A stretch of DNA of 5,885 bases from Pseudomonadota bacterium (GTDB taxonomy: Bacteria; Pseudomonadota; Gammaproteobacteria; Xanthomonadales; Xanthomonadaceae), in NCBI GenBank assembly GCA_023439425.1, contig JAEXNZ010000574.1, positions 1-5,885 on the forward strand, read 5' to 3'. Positions 1 through 5,859 of this stretch are shown here, in pieces. Within the stretch, counting starts at the first letter, position 1; every line of letters starts with the position of its first letter. A program made the translations under genes and the position numbers. The notes beneath the pieces are model-generated. The model saw nothing but the letters and a program-made list of their open reading frames with translations, was not told the DNA's origin and did not search any database.

Positions 1-207
1 GTCCAGATCAGCTCGAGCGATTTCAAGCCGTTCATGCCGCGGCGACCCTACTACGTCGAGTTCAACCGCGCGCAGCAGCGTGCTTACGTCCGTCCCAGAA
101 TGCGTGGTGACCCTCCATGGTTTGAGATGGACGTAGTCGGCACGCGAGGGGTACTCCACTACAACGGTCGCCGAATGGAAGGCACCGCCGAATGGGGGCC
201 GTGGTAG
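1..207 (+). CDS. 3' end of an unrecognised protein (partial)
   Basis: The first frame is open from the window edge for 68 codons and ends at TAG (205-207). The start lies outside the window. The visible tail is rich in Arg, Tyr and Trp (for example PRRPYYVEFN near residues 13-22 of the visible part) and ends EWGPW. I see no signal, membrane segment or catalytic motif in this piece and do not recognise the family. Support for it being real is moderate: the frame is open right up to a stop that falls exactly on a REP element, which is where intergenic DNA would be expected to begin. It converges on acnB, and the terminator at 235-260 lies between the two. No function is proposed. Confidence 0.6.
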   Translation, partial: VQISSSDFKPFMPRRPYYVEFNRAQQRAYVRPRMRGDPPWFEMDVVGTRGVLHYNGRRMEGTAEWGPW

Positions 208-225
208 CGCCGGCCGTTGGCCGGC
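204..225 (+). repeat. GTAG-headed REP palindrome (SMAG-like), copy 1
   Basis: GTAG (204-207) is followed by one unpaired C and then a perfect 7-bp stem, GCCGGCC (209-215) with GGCCGGC (219-225), closed by a GTT loop. Stenotrophomonas genomes carry many REP elements with this plan (GTAG head plus GC-rich stem-loop), mobilised by RAYT transposases; no RAYT gene is present here. The head overlaps the TAG stop of the upstream partial gene. Two more copies lie at 4322-4344 and 5860-5882. Confidence 0.75.
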
Positions 226-234
226 CCACAGAAC

Positions 235-260
235 AAAAACCCCCGGCTCTCACCGGGGGT
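235..260 (-). terminator. Intrinsic terminator of acnB
   Basis: An 8-bp stem, ACCCCCGG (239-246) with CCGGGGGT (253-260), encloses a 6-base loop. Read on the minus strand, the hairpin is followed directly by TTTTTG, so the transcript would end in a U-tract about 22 bases after the acnB stop. On the plus strand the following bases (CTTCGTTC) are a weaker U-tract, so it may also terminate the incoming partial gene, less efficiently. Confidence 0.8.
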
Positions 261-282
261 CTTCGTTCAACGCATCAACCGA

Positions 283-2874
283 TCAGGCAGCGACCGTCTT
301 GGCCACGTCCTGATACTCCTCGATCTGATCGAAGTTCATGTAGCGGTAGATCTCGCTGCCGCTGGCAGCGATCACGCCCACATCGGCCATGTACTCTTCC
401 TTGGTCGGGATGCGGCCCAGACGCGAGCAGATCGCGGCCAGTTCGGCCGAACCCAGGTACACGTTGGTGTTGCGGCCCAGACGATTCGGGAAGTTGCGGG
501 TCGAGGTCGACATCGCAGTGGAACCTTCGCGGATCTGTGCCTGGTTGCCCATGCACAGCGAGCAGCCCGGCATTTCCATGCGCGCCCCGGTCGCACCGAA
601 CGTGCCGTACACGCCTTCCTTGGTCAGCTCGGAGGCGTCCATCTTGGTCGGCGGGGCCACCCACAGGCGGGTCGGCAGGTCGCGCTTGCCTTCCAGCCGC
701 TTTGCAGCCGCACGGAAGTGACCGATGTTGGTCATGCACGAACCGATGAACACTTCGTCAATCTTGGCACCGGCCACTTCGGACAGGGTCTTCTCGTCGT
801 CCGGGTCGTTCGGGCAGGCCACGATCGGCTCGTGGATGTCAGCCAGGGCGATCTCGATGACGGCGGCGTACTCGGCGTCGGCATCCGGCTCCAGCAGGTT
901 CGGATTGGCCAGCCACGCTTCCATCTTTTCGATACGGCGCTGCAGCGAGCGCGGATCCTGGTAACCCTCGGCAATCATCCACTTCAGCAGGGTGATGTTG
1001 CTGGTCAGGTACTCGATGATCGGTTCCTTGTTCAGGCGCACCGAGCAACCGGCGGCCGAACGCTCAGCCGAGGCGTCGGACAGTTCGAACGCCTGTTCGA
1101 CCTTCAGTTCCGGCAGGCCTTCGATTTCGAGGATGCGGCCCGAGAAGATGTTCTTCTTGCCGGCCTTGGCCACGGGCAGCAGACCGGCCTTGATCGCGTA
1201 CAGCGGAATCGCGTTGACCAGGTCACGCAGGGTCACGCCCGGCTGCATCTGGCCCTTGAAGCGGACCAGCACCGATTCCGGCATGTCCAGCGGCATCACG
1301 CCGGTGGCCGCGGCGAAGGCGACCAGGCCCGAACCGGCCGGGAACGAAATGCCCACGGGGAAACGGGTGTGCGAGTCGCCGCCGGTGCCGACGGTGTCGG
1401 GCAGCAGCATGCGGTTGAGCCAGCTGTGGATCACGCCATCGCCCGGACGCAGCGAGATGCCGCCACGGGTGGAAATGAATTCCGGCAGGGTGTGGTGGGT
1501 CTTCACGTCCACCGGCTTCGGGTAAGCGGCGGTGTGGCAGAACGACTGCATCACAAGGTCGGCCGAGAAGCCCAGGCAGGCCAGGTCCTTCAGCTCGTCA
1601 CGGGTCATCGGGCCGGTGGTGTCCTGCGAGCCCACCGAGGTCATCTTCGGTTCGCAGTAGGTGCCCGGGCGCATGCCCTGGCCTTCCGGCAGACCGCAGG
1701 CGCGGCCGACCATCTTCTGCGCCAGCGAGAAGCCCTTGCCGGTATCGACCGGCTGCACCGGCAGGCGGAACAGATCGGTCGGAGCCAGGCCCAGCGCTTC
1801 ACGCGCCTTGCCGGTCAGGCCGCGGCCCACGATCAGCGGAATGCGGCCACCGGCGCGCACTTCGTCGAACAGCACTTCGGACTTCACTTCGAATTCGGCG
1901 ATCACTTCGCCGTTCTTCAGCGCCTTGCCGTCGTACGGACGCAGTTCCACCACGTCACCGTGGTTCATCTGCGAGACGTCCAGCTCGATCGGCAGTGCGC
2001 CGGCGTCTTCCATGGTGTTGTAGAAGATCGGGGCGATCTTGCCGCCCAGGCAGACGCCACCGGCGCGCTTGTTCGGAATGTACGGAATGTCATCGCCAGT
2101 CCACCACAGCACGCTGTTGGTCGCCGACTTGCGCGAGGAACCGGTGCCGACCACGTCGCCCACGTAGGCAACCAGGTGGCCCTTGCCCTTCAGCGACAGG
2201 ATCTGCTGGATCGGACCGCGCTTGCCGTCTTCTTCCGGGGTGAACGGCGCGTCGTCGCGCTTGTTCTTCAGCATCGCCAGGGCGTGCATCGGAATGTCCG
2301 GGCGGGTGGTGGCGTCCGGAGCCGGCGACAGGTCGTCGGTGTTGGTTTCGCCCGGCACCTTGAACACCGTGATGGTCATGCTCTGCGGCACTTCCGGCTT
2401 GCTGGTGAACCATTCGGCATCAGCCCAGCTCTGCAGCACGGACTGGGCATTGGCGTTGCCGGCCTTGGCCTTGTCCTGCACGTCATGGAAGGCGTCGAAC
2501 ACCAGCAGGGTGTTCTTCAGGCCGTCAGCGGCGATGGTGCCCACGGCCGCATCGTCCAGCAGCTGGACCAGCGGGGCCACGTTGTAGCCACCCAGCATGG
2601 TGCCCAGCAGTTCGGTGGCGCGCTCGCGGCTGATCAGCGGGTTCTGCTCGCTGCCCAGCGCAATGGCGGCCAGGTACGAGGCCTTGACCTTGGCGGCGTC
2701 GTCGACGCCGGCCGGCACGCGGTGGGTCAGCAGGTCGAGCAGGAACTCGGCCTCGCCCGCCGGCGGGTTCTTCAACAGTTCAATGACGTCTGCCGTCTGC
2801 TGGGCGGTCAGCGGCAGCGGCGGGATGCCAAGCGCGGCGCGCTCGGCTACGTGGTGGCGATAGGCTTCCAACAT
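283..2874 (-). CDS. acnB: Aconitate hydratase B / 2-methylisocitrate dehydratase
   Basis: AcnB interconverts citrate and isocitrate through cis-aconitate in the cytoplasmic TCA cycle; the family also dehydrates or hydrates 2-methyl-cis-aconitate in the methylcitrate pathway. The 863 residues nearly match E. coli AcnB (about 865). Domain order fits the B type: N-terminal HEAT-like helical domain (about 1-155), swivelling domain (about 165-385), then the catalytic domains. Visible active-site elements are SQDTTG (416-421), the three 4Fe-4S cysteines Cys713 (GSCM), Cys771 and Cys774 (CSLC), and STSTRNFPNR (789-798) with the substrate-binding arginines. No key residue appears missing. The ATG at 2874 has GGGAG (2884-2880) as a ribosome binding site. 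The gene lies downstream of a co-directional toxin gene with no visible terminator between them, and it has its own terminator at 235-260. AcnB of other bacteria can bind RNA when the cluster is lost; that is family knowledge, not shown here. Confidence 0.98.
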   Translation of the reverse strand: MLEAYRHHVAERAALGIPPLPLTAQQTADVIELLKNPPAGEAEFLLDLLTHRVPAGVDDAAKVKASYLAAIALGSEQNPLISRERATELLGTMLGGYNVAPLVQLLDDAAVGTIAADGLKNTLLVFDAFHDVQDKAKAGNANAQSVLQSWADAEWFTSKPEVPQSMTITVFKVPGETNTDDLSPAPDATTRPDIPMHALAMLKNKRDDAPFTPEEDGKRGPIQQILSLKGKGHLVAYVGDVVGTGSSRKSATNSVLWWTGDDIPYIPNKRAGGVCLGGKIAPIFYNTMEDAGALPIELDVSQMNHGDVVELRPYDGKALKNGEVIAEFEVKSEVLFDEVRAGGRIPLIVGRGLTGKAREALGLAPTDLFRLPVQPVDTGKGFSLAQKMVGRACGLPEGQGMRPGTYCEPKMTSVGSQDTTGPMTRDELKDLACLGFSADLVMQSFCHTAAYPKPVDVKTHHTLPEFISTRGGISLRPGDGVIHSWLNRMLLPDTVGTGGDSHTRFPVGISFPAGSGLVAFAAATGVMPLDMPESVLVRFKGQMQPGVTLRDLVNAIPLYAIKAGLLPVAKAGKKNIFSGRILEIEGLPELKVEQAFELSDASAERSAAGCSVRLNKEPIIEYLTSNITLLKWMIAEGYQDPRSLQRRIEKMEAWLANPNLLEPDADAEYAAVIEIALADIHEPIVACPNDPDDEKTLSEVAGAKIDEVFIGSCMTNIGHFRAAAKRLEGKRDLPTRLWVAPPTKMDASELTKEGVYGTFGATGARMEMPGCSLCMGNQAQIREGSTAMSTSTRNFPNRLGRNTNVYLGSAELAAICSRLGRIPTKEEYMADVGVIAASGSEIYRYMNFDQIEEYQDVAKTVAA

Positions 2875-2926
2875 GACAACTCCCGGGTAATACGTTGAAT
2901 GAAACAGTGAAAGGAATGCAGCGGGC

Positions 2927-3325
2927 TCAGGCGGTCGGCACGATCAGCTTCAGGCCCTTGAAGTAGTCGCGGTAAAACGTGTCGTTCCAGGTGATCAGGC
3001 CGTCGCACTGCAGGAGTGCATGGGCCCCCACCATGAAGTCGTCCAGGCTGCGGCGGGTACTGCCGCGCTGGCGGTGACGGCGGTGCATCTCACCGGCGCG
3101 CAGGGCGGACTTGGCTTCCAGCGCATTGAAATGGACACCCATTTCTTCCAGCGCTTCCAGCACCTCGGCTCCGCCGCGCAGGCTGGCGCAGACTTCGGCC
3201 AGGGTGGCACCACACACCACCACCTTGCCGCTGACCAGGCTCTGCCGCAGGCAGGCTTCAACCGCGTCGGCCTGCGGGCCGTTGCTCAGCAACTCCACCA
3301 GCACCGGTGAATCGACGGCGATCAT
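2927..3325 (-). CDS. PIN-domain ribonuclease toxin, VapC family
   Basis: This is a predicted Mg-dependent endoribonuclease, the toxin of a type II toxin-antitoxin pair, inhibited by the protein encoded just upstream. The 132 residues are a normal PIN-domain length. Conserved acidic positions are visible: Asp5 in IAVDSPVLVELL, Glu44 in LAEV, Asp95/Asp96 in SLDDFMVGAHALL (compare the common PDFLIGAHA motif), and Asp115 in ITWNDTFYRDYF. The first motif reads DSP rather than the usual DTN/DTS. ATG at 3325 is chosen; GTG at 3328, in frame, gives one more residue and sits at better spacing (8 bases) from GAGG (3340-3337), so the start is uncertain by one codon. The gene begins 6 bases after the antitoxin stop, suggesting translational coupling. 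RNA target unknown. I infer toxin function from the family and gene order. Confidence 0.9.
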   Translation of the reverse strand: MIAVDSPVLVELLSNGPQADAVEACLRQSLVSGKVVVCGATLAEVCASLRGGAEVLEALEEMGVHFNALEAKSALRAGEMHRRHRQRGSTRRSLDDFMVGAHALLQCDGLITWNDTFYRDYFKGLKLIVPTA

Positions 3326-3331
3326 CACGCA

Positions 3332-3556
3332 TCAGTCCTCGTCGCGCACCGCGCGGACGGCGGCCTGGGCCGAATCGAAGCCGTCCAGGGCGAATTTTCC
3401 ACGGGCGCGCGATATGGCGTCGTCAACGCTCTTGCGCAGGATGATGCGGCTGCCGTCCAGCTCGACCTTCAGCTGGGTGCCCTTGGTCAGACCCAGCGCG
3501 TCGCGCACGGCCTTGGGCAGCGTGATCTGACCGCGTTCAGCGACAGTGGCTTCCAT
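3332..3556 (-). CDS. AbrB/MazE/SpoVT-type antitoxin
   Basis: This is the predicted antitoxin partner of the PIN toxin: it would bind and block the toxin and repress its own promoter. At 74 residues it has a swapped-hairpin AbrB DNA-binding domain at about 3-42 (ATVAERGQITLPKAVRDALGL, then GTQLKVELDGSRIILRK). It then has a charged C-terminal tail (43-74, ending AVRAVRDED) of the kind that wraps the toxin and inserts an arginine into the PIN active site. An in-frame ATG at 3592 would add 12 residues, but that codon overlaps the TATAAT hexamer at 3589-3584 and would not be in the transcript. The ATG at 3556 has a good ribosome binding site and begins directly before the conserved domain. Toxin and antitoxin are transcribed together, antitoxin first, as is usual for this class. 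Confidence 0.92.
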   Translation of the reverse strand: MEATVAERGQITLPKAVRDALGLTKGTQLKVELDGSRIILRKSVDDAISRARGKFALDGFDSAQAAVRAVRDED

Positions 3557-3564
3557 CGGGTACG

Positions 3565-3572
3565 CTCTCTTC
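3565..3572 (-). promoter_or_regulatory. Ribosome binding site fixing the antitoxin start
   Basis: GAAGAGAG on the minus strand lies 8 bases before the ATG at 3556. This favours that start over the upstream in-frame ATG at 3592, which has no comparable purine-rich site and overlaps the promoter. Confidence 0.6.
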
Positions 3573-3609
3573 GGTATGCACGAATTATACATACTTCCAG
3601 GGCCATACC
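3573..3609 (-). promoter_or_regulatory. Promoter and likely autoregulatory operator of the toxin-antitoxin operon
   Basis: A perfect TATAAT -10 hexamer occupies 3589-3584 on the minus strand. The -35 region at about 17-18 bases (GGCGGT or TGGCGG) is weak, so the promoter may rely on the -10 or on other contacts. Around it lie three CATAC/GTATG half-sites: GGTATG (3573-3578), CATAC (3590-3594) and CATACC (3604-3609). The first two form a 21-base imperfect palindrome over the -10 box; the outer two form a 6-bp inverted repeat. AbrB-type antitoxins commonly repress from such dyads. That this antitoxin binds here is an inference. Confidence 0.55.
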
Positions 3610-3835
3610 GCCACTGCCGAGAGCGGATGGCCGAGGTCAGGGTGGCCCTTGTTTCTTACCGTTCAGCGACTTGCGTTGACGTTTAATCCGGTAATTTGAC
3701 GCAATTGGCAGTATGTCACCGACACACCAGTACTATGGACGCGCAGCCTCGCTGCCGGAGCAGGACGCCCCGTTGGGACCCTGCCCGACCACCCGGCTCA
3801 CGCCACCCATCGAATTTGAGAAGGACATCCCAACG
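3610..3835. other. Intergenic region between divergent genes
   Basis: This stretch must hold the promoter for the BamE-like gene, but none is clear. The best pieces are TTGACG at 3676-3681 and again at 3696-3701, TTGGCA at 3705-3710, and TACTAT at 3731-3736; the last two are 20 bases apart, longer than the usual spacer. An AT-richer patch lies around 3685-3706. The open frame that continues upstream of 3836 (from ATG 3713) lacks coding character and precedes the signal peptide, so I treat it as leader, not gene. I see no RNA gene or repeat element. Confidence 0.4.
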
Positions 3836-4201
3836 ATGCGTATTTCCGCTCTTGCCCTGGCCGCCGTTCTGGCCGCCCCGCTTGCCTTCACCGTCGCCCC
3901 CGCACACGCCAATCCGCTTAGCGGAATGAAGACCGGCACAGAAATCACCCAGAAGCAGCTCGATGCCATCGAAGTCGGCAAGGCTACGCAGGACGATATC
4001 CGTGAAGCATTCGGTGCCCCGACCCGCCGTGAGCAGCTGGGCGACACCCAGGTGTGGTACTACGACTTCGCCCACATCAAGCACTTTGGCAAGAACGTGC
4101 AGGAATCCACCGTGTTCGAGTTCGGCAAGGACGGCAAGCTCAAGGTAAAGTCCAAGGGCGCGGCCCCGGCCAAGACCGGCAACCCGTTCATGGGTGGCTG
4201 A
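3836..4201 (+). CDS. Exported BamE/SmpA/OmlA-like small protein
   Basis: This is a 121-residue predicted periplasmic protein. Residues 1-25 form a signal peptide (MRISA, hydrophobic core, cleavage after AHA). The mature part resembles the BamE/SmpA fold shared by OmlA proteins and BLIP-like domains: IEVGKATQDDIREAFGAP (45-62), VWYYD (73-77), VFEFGKDGKL (93-102). BamE proper is a lipoprotein of the outer-membrane assembly complex, but here there is no lipobox cysteine, and the mature protein contains no Cys at all. It is therefore a soluble paralogue or relative, not BamE itself. The ATG at 3836 is chosen because the signal peptide starts there and AAGGA (3821-3825) precedes it by 10 bases. 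A longer frame from 3713 would bury the signal peptide and is rejected. The gene stands alone and ends at the terminator at 4225. Precise role unknown. Confidence 0.85.
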   Translation: MRISALALAAVLAAPLAFTVAPAHANPLSGMKTGTEITQKQLDAIEVGKATQDDIREAFGAPTRREQLGDTQVWYYDFAHIKHFGKNVQESTVFEFGKDGKLKVKSKGAAPAKTGNPFMGG

Positions 4202-4224
4202 GTCCACCGACCAGTCTGACCTGA

Positions 4225-4250
4225 CGGGGTGCCACTGGCACCCCGTTTTC
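4225..4250 (+). terminator. Intrinsic terminator of the BamE-like gene
   Basis: A perfect 9-bp stem, CGGGGTGCC (4225-4233) with GGCACCCCG (4237-4245), with a 3-base ACT loop, is followed by TTTTCGTTT. It starts 24 bases after the stop codon. On the opposite strand no T-tract follows the hairpin, so it acts mainly on plus-strand transcription. Confidence 0.88.
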
Positions 4251-4321
4251 GTTTCCGCGCATGCGCGCTACCGTGACCGACGGCCACTTGACAGGACGCC
4301 GCAATAGCATCCAGCAACAGC

Positions 4322-4344
4322 AGCCGGGCAGAGCCCGGCTCTAC
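4322..4344 (-). repeat. GTAG-headed REP palindrome (SMAG-like), copy 2
   Basis: On the minus strand GTAG (4344-4341) is followed by a perfect 8-bp stem, AGCCGGGC with GCCCGGCT, around a TCT loop. It sits 25 bases past the porin stop, between two convergent genes, a common REP position. A further AGCCGGG at 4348-4354 can pair with 4334-4340 instead, giving an alternative 7-bp stem. The element may protect the 3' end or help end the porin transcript; there is no good U-tract, so it is not a standard terminator. Confidence 0.8.
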
Positions 4345-4369
4345 GAAAGCCGGGACAACGCAGTGCTCC

Positions 4370-5797
4370 TCAGAACGCCACCTGCAACCGCGTATTGAAC
4401 GTGGTGCCCTCATCCTTGCCCTGCACCGCGCCGCTGCGGTTGTCGGTTTCCCAGCGGATCACGTCGAACATCACCCGGCTGTAGTCGTTGAGGTACCAGT
4501 TCGCGCCTACCGTCCAAGCGTGACCGGTGCCGCCGGTGGGCAGCTCGGCGTAGTCCACGTCTTCATAGCGCCCGCGCAGTTCCCACGCGCCGCGCCCGCC
4601 GCTGGTGACCGGGTCGGCCACCTTGACCTTGCCCCAGGTGCCGGCCTTGGCCGAGTACGACGGGCTGGCACCGCTCAGGAACCAGCCAGCCGACACCGCC
4701 CAGGCATCGTGGTCGAGGTCATAACGGCCGCTCGCGTCGGCCCCCCGCAGGTTGCGCGTGCCCCACTCGCCCGTGGCCCAACCTTGACCGAAGTAGCCGG
4801 CAGCTTCCACGCCGTAGGCGGTGCTGCGGTCGGTGCCAGCCAACGTCCCCGGGGTGATCTTGACCAGATCGTTGAAGTGGCCGGCGATTGCCGAGCTACG
4901 CAGCACGCCGGTGGAGCCGGCGGCGATTTCCTCATGGAACGCCCACGCCCCCAGATGCAGCGTGGCGGCCTTGCTGACCAGCGGATTCCAGTGCACACGC
5001 GTGGCCCAGGTCTGGCTGTCGTTGTTGTCGCCGACGTTGTTCAGATCGTTGCCCGCCACGGACAGGCTGGCGTGCCAGTTCTTGCCGTACACGCGCTCGG
5101 TGAGACCAACGCCGAACAGGCCGCGCTGCGGCAGCATCAGCGTGCCAACCACGTTGCGATCCGGGAACGGCGTGTTGGAGGTGCTGCTGGAACCGTCGAT
5201 GCCGCGATCATTCAAACGGTTACCCACAGTCAGGTCGGCCGGCAGACCGAACAGCTTGTGATCCACGGTGGCGTACACCGACTTCCATGCCACCTCGTTG
5301 TCGGCGAAGTCCCCCTCCACCGCCCAGCCCAGAATGCCGTAGCGGCCTTCCGCGCCCAGACGGACCGAGCGGATCTCGGTACCGTTGAAGTTGCGGTCGT
5401 TGCTGGACGAGCCGTCGGTGCTGGAACCGTCCACGAACAGGCGGCCACGTGGGCGGAAAGTGACATTGCCATCGGCGCTGGTGAATTCCGGTGCGCCTTT
5501 GCTGAAGGACAACTTGGGTGCCTTCGACTGCTGGGTTTCCAGCTTGGCCACGCGGGTTTCGAGTTCCGGAGCCGGGGCAACTACAGGTGTTGAGGTGGTG
5601 GTGCCGGTGCCTTCCAGTGCATCAAGCCGCGATTGAAGCTGCTGGATCTGCTGTGCCTGCTGCTGCACCAGTGCGGTCAGCTCGGCCTGGCTGAGCGGAG
5701 CCGGCGACGAGGATTGGGCGGCGGCGTGGCCGCTGGCCAACAGCAGGCCAAGCGCCACCGACAGCGCTGCGCGGGGCAGCACGGGATGCGTCTTCAT
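4370..5797 (-). CDS. Outer-membrane porin, OprP/OprO (phosphate-selective porin) family
   Basis: This is a predicted trimeric beta-barrel porin of 475 residues, letting small anions or other solutes across the outer membrane. Residues 1-27 are a signal peptide (MKTHPVLPRAAL, hydrophobic core, AAA before Gln28). Residues 35-62 (LSQAELTALVQQQAQQIQQL and following) and 78-91 are coiled-coil-like, as in the N-terminus of many Xanthomonad OprO/P proteins; a Thr/Pro-rich linker separates them. The rest alternates short strands rich in Trp, Tyr and Gly (for example GAWELRGRYEDVDYAEL and VGANWYLNDYSRVMFDVIRW) and ends in Phe, the usual outer-membrane targeting signature. The ATG at 5797 has GGAGAG (5808-5803) 5 bases upstream; a longer frame from 5869 runs through a hairpin and the REP and is rejected. 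Phosphate selectivity cannot be read from the sequence: no Pho box is visible within the short upstream piece, and pyrophosphate or a general anion role are alternatives. Confidence 0.9.
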   Translation of the reverse strand: MKTHPVLPRAALSVALGLLLASGHAAAQSSSPAPLSQAELTALVQQQAQQIQQLQSRLDALEGTGTTTSTPVVAPAPELETRVAKLETQQSKAPKLSFSKGAPEFTSADGNVTFRPRGRLFVDGSSTDGSSSNDRNFNGTEIRSVRLGAEGRYGILGWAVEGDFADNEVAWKSVYATVDHKLFGLPADLTVGNRLNDRGIDGSSSTSNTPFPDRNVVGTLMLPQRGLFGVGLTERVYGKNWHASLSVAGNDLNNVGDNNDSQTWATRVHWNPLVSKAATLHLGAWAFHEEIAAGSTGVLRSSAIAGHFNDLVKITPGTLAGTDRSTAYGVEAAGYFGQGWATGEWGTRNLRGADASGRYDLDHDAWAVSAGWFLSGASPSYSAKAGTWGKVKVADPVTSGGRGAWELRGRYEDVDYAELPTGGTGHAWTVGANWYLNDYSRVMFDVIRWETDNRSGAVQGKDEGTTFNTRLQVAF

Positions 5798-5809
5798 GGA
5801 TACTCTCCA

Positions 5810-5835
5810 ACCCGCCGGCCACTGGCCTGGCGGGT
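5810..5835 (-). promoter_or_regulatory. Bulged hairpin in the porin leader, next to the ribosome binding site
   Basis: ACCCGCC (5810-5816) pairs with GGCGGGT (5829-5835) and the inner GGCC (5817-5820) with GGCC (5824-5827). This gives an 11-bp stem with one bulged base (5828) and a 3-base loop. On the minus strand it ends one base before the GGAGAG ribosome binding site of the porin. No U-tract follows, so it is not an intrinsic terminator. It could stabilise the leader or tune translation. Whether it is transcribed depends on where the promoter lies, which I cannot place in the window. Confidence 0.5.
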
Positions 5836-5859
5836 GCATTGCAATGATGCGGGGGAAAT

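Noticed and set aside
217..2898. An 893-codon open frame on the plus strand covering all of acnB
   Set aside because: It is the antisense shadow of a well-identified gene in high-GC DNA. Its predicted protein is dominated by His, Arg, Gly and Gln with no domain, and it starts inside the terminator and REP region.
3713..3835. N-terminal extension of the BamE-like protein from ATG 3713
   Set aside because: It would put 41 Pro-rich residues before a clean signal peptide, and there is a ribosome binding site just before ATG 3836.
3716..4207. A 163-codon minus-strand frame opposite the BamE-like gene
   Set aside because: The plus-strand frame has a signal peptide, ribosome binding site, family motifs and a terminator; the minus frame has none of these.
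4256..4267. Perfect 12-base palindrome CGCGCATGCGCG after the terminator
   Set aside because: Composed of GC alternation around an SphI-like core, it is easily formed by chance in GC-rich DNA and has no flanking element or T-tract to suggest function.
4520..5593. A 357-codon open frame on the plus strand opposite the porin
   Set aside because: It is an antisense shadow of the porin: low-complexity Ala/Gly/Arg-rich protein, no ribosome binding site I can credit, and no recognisable family.
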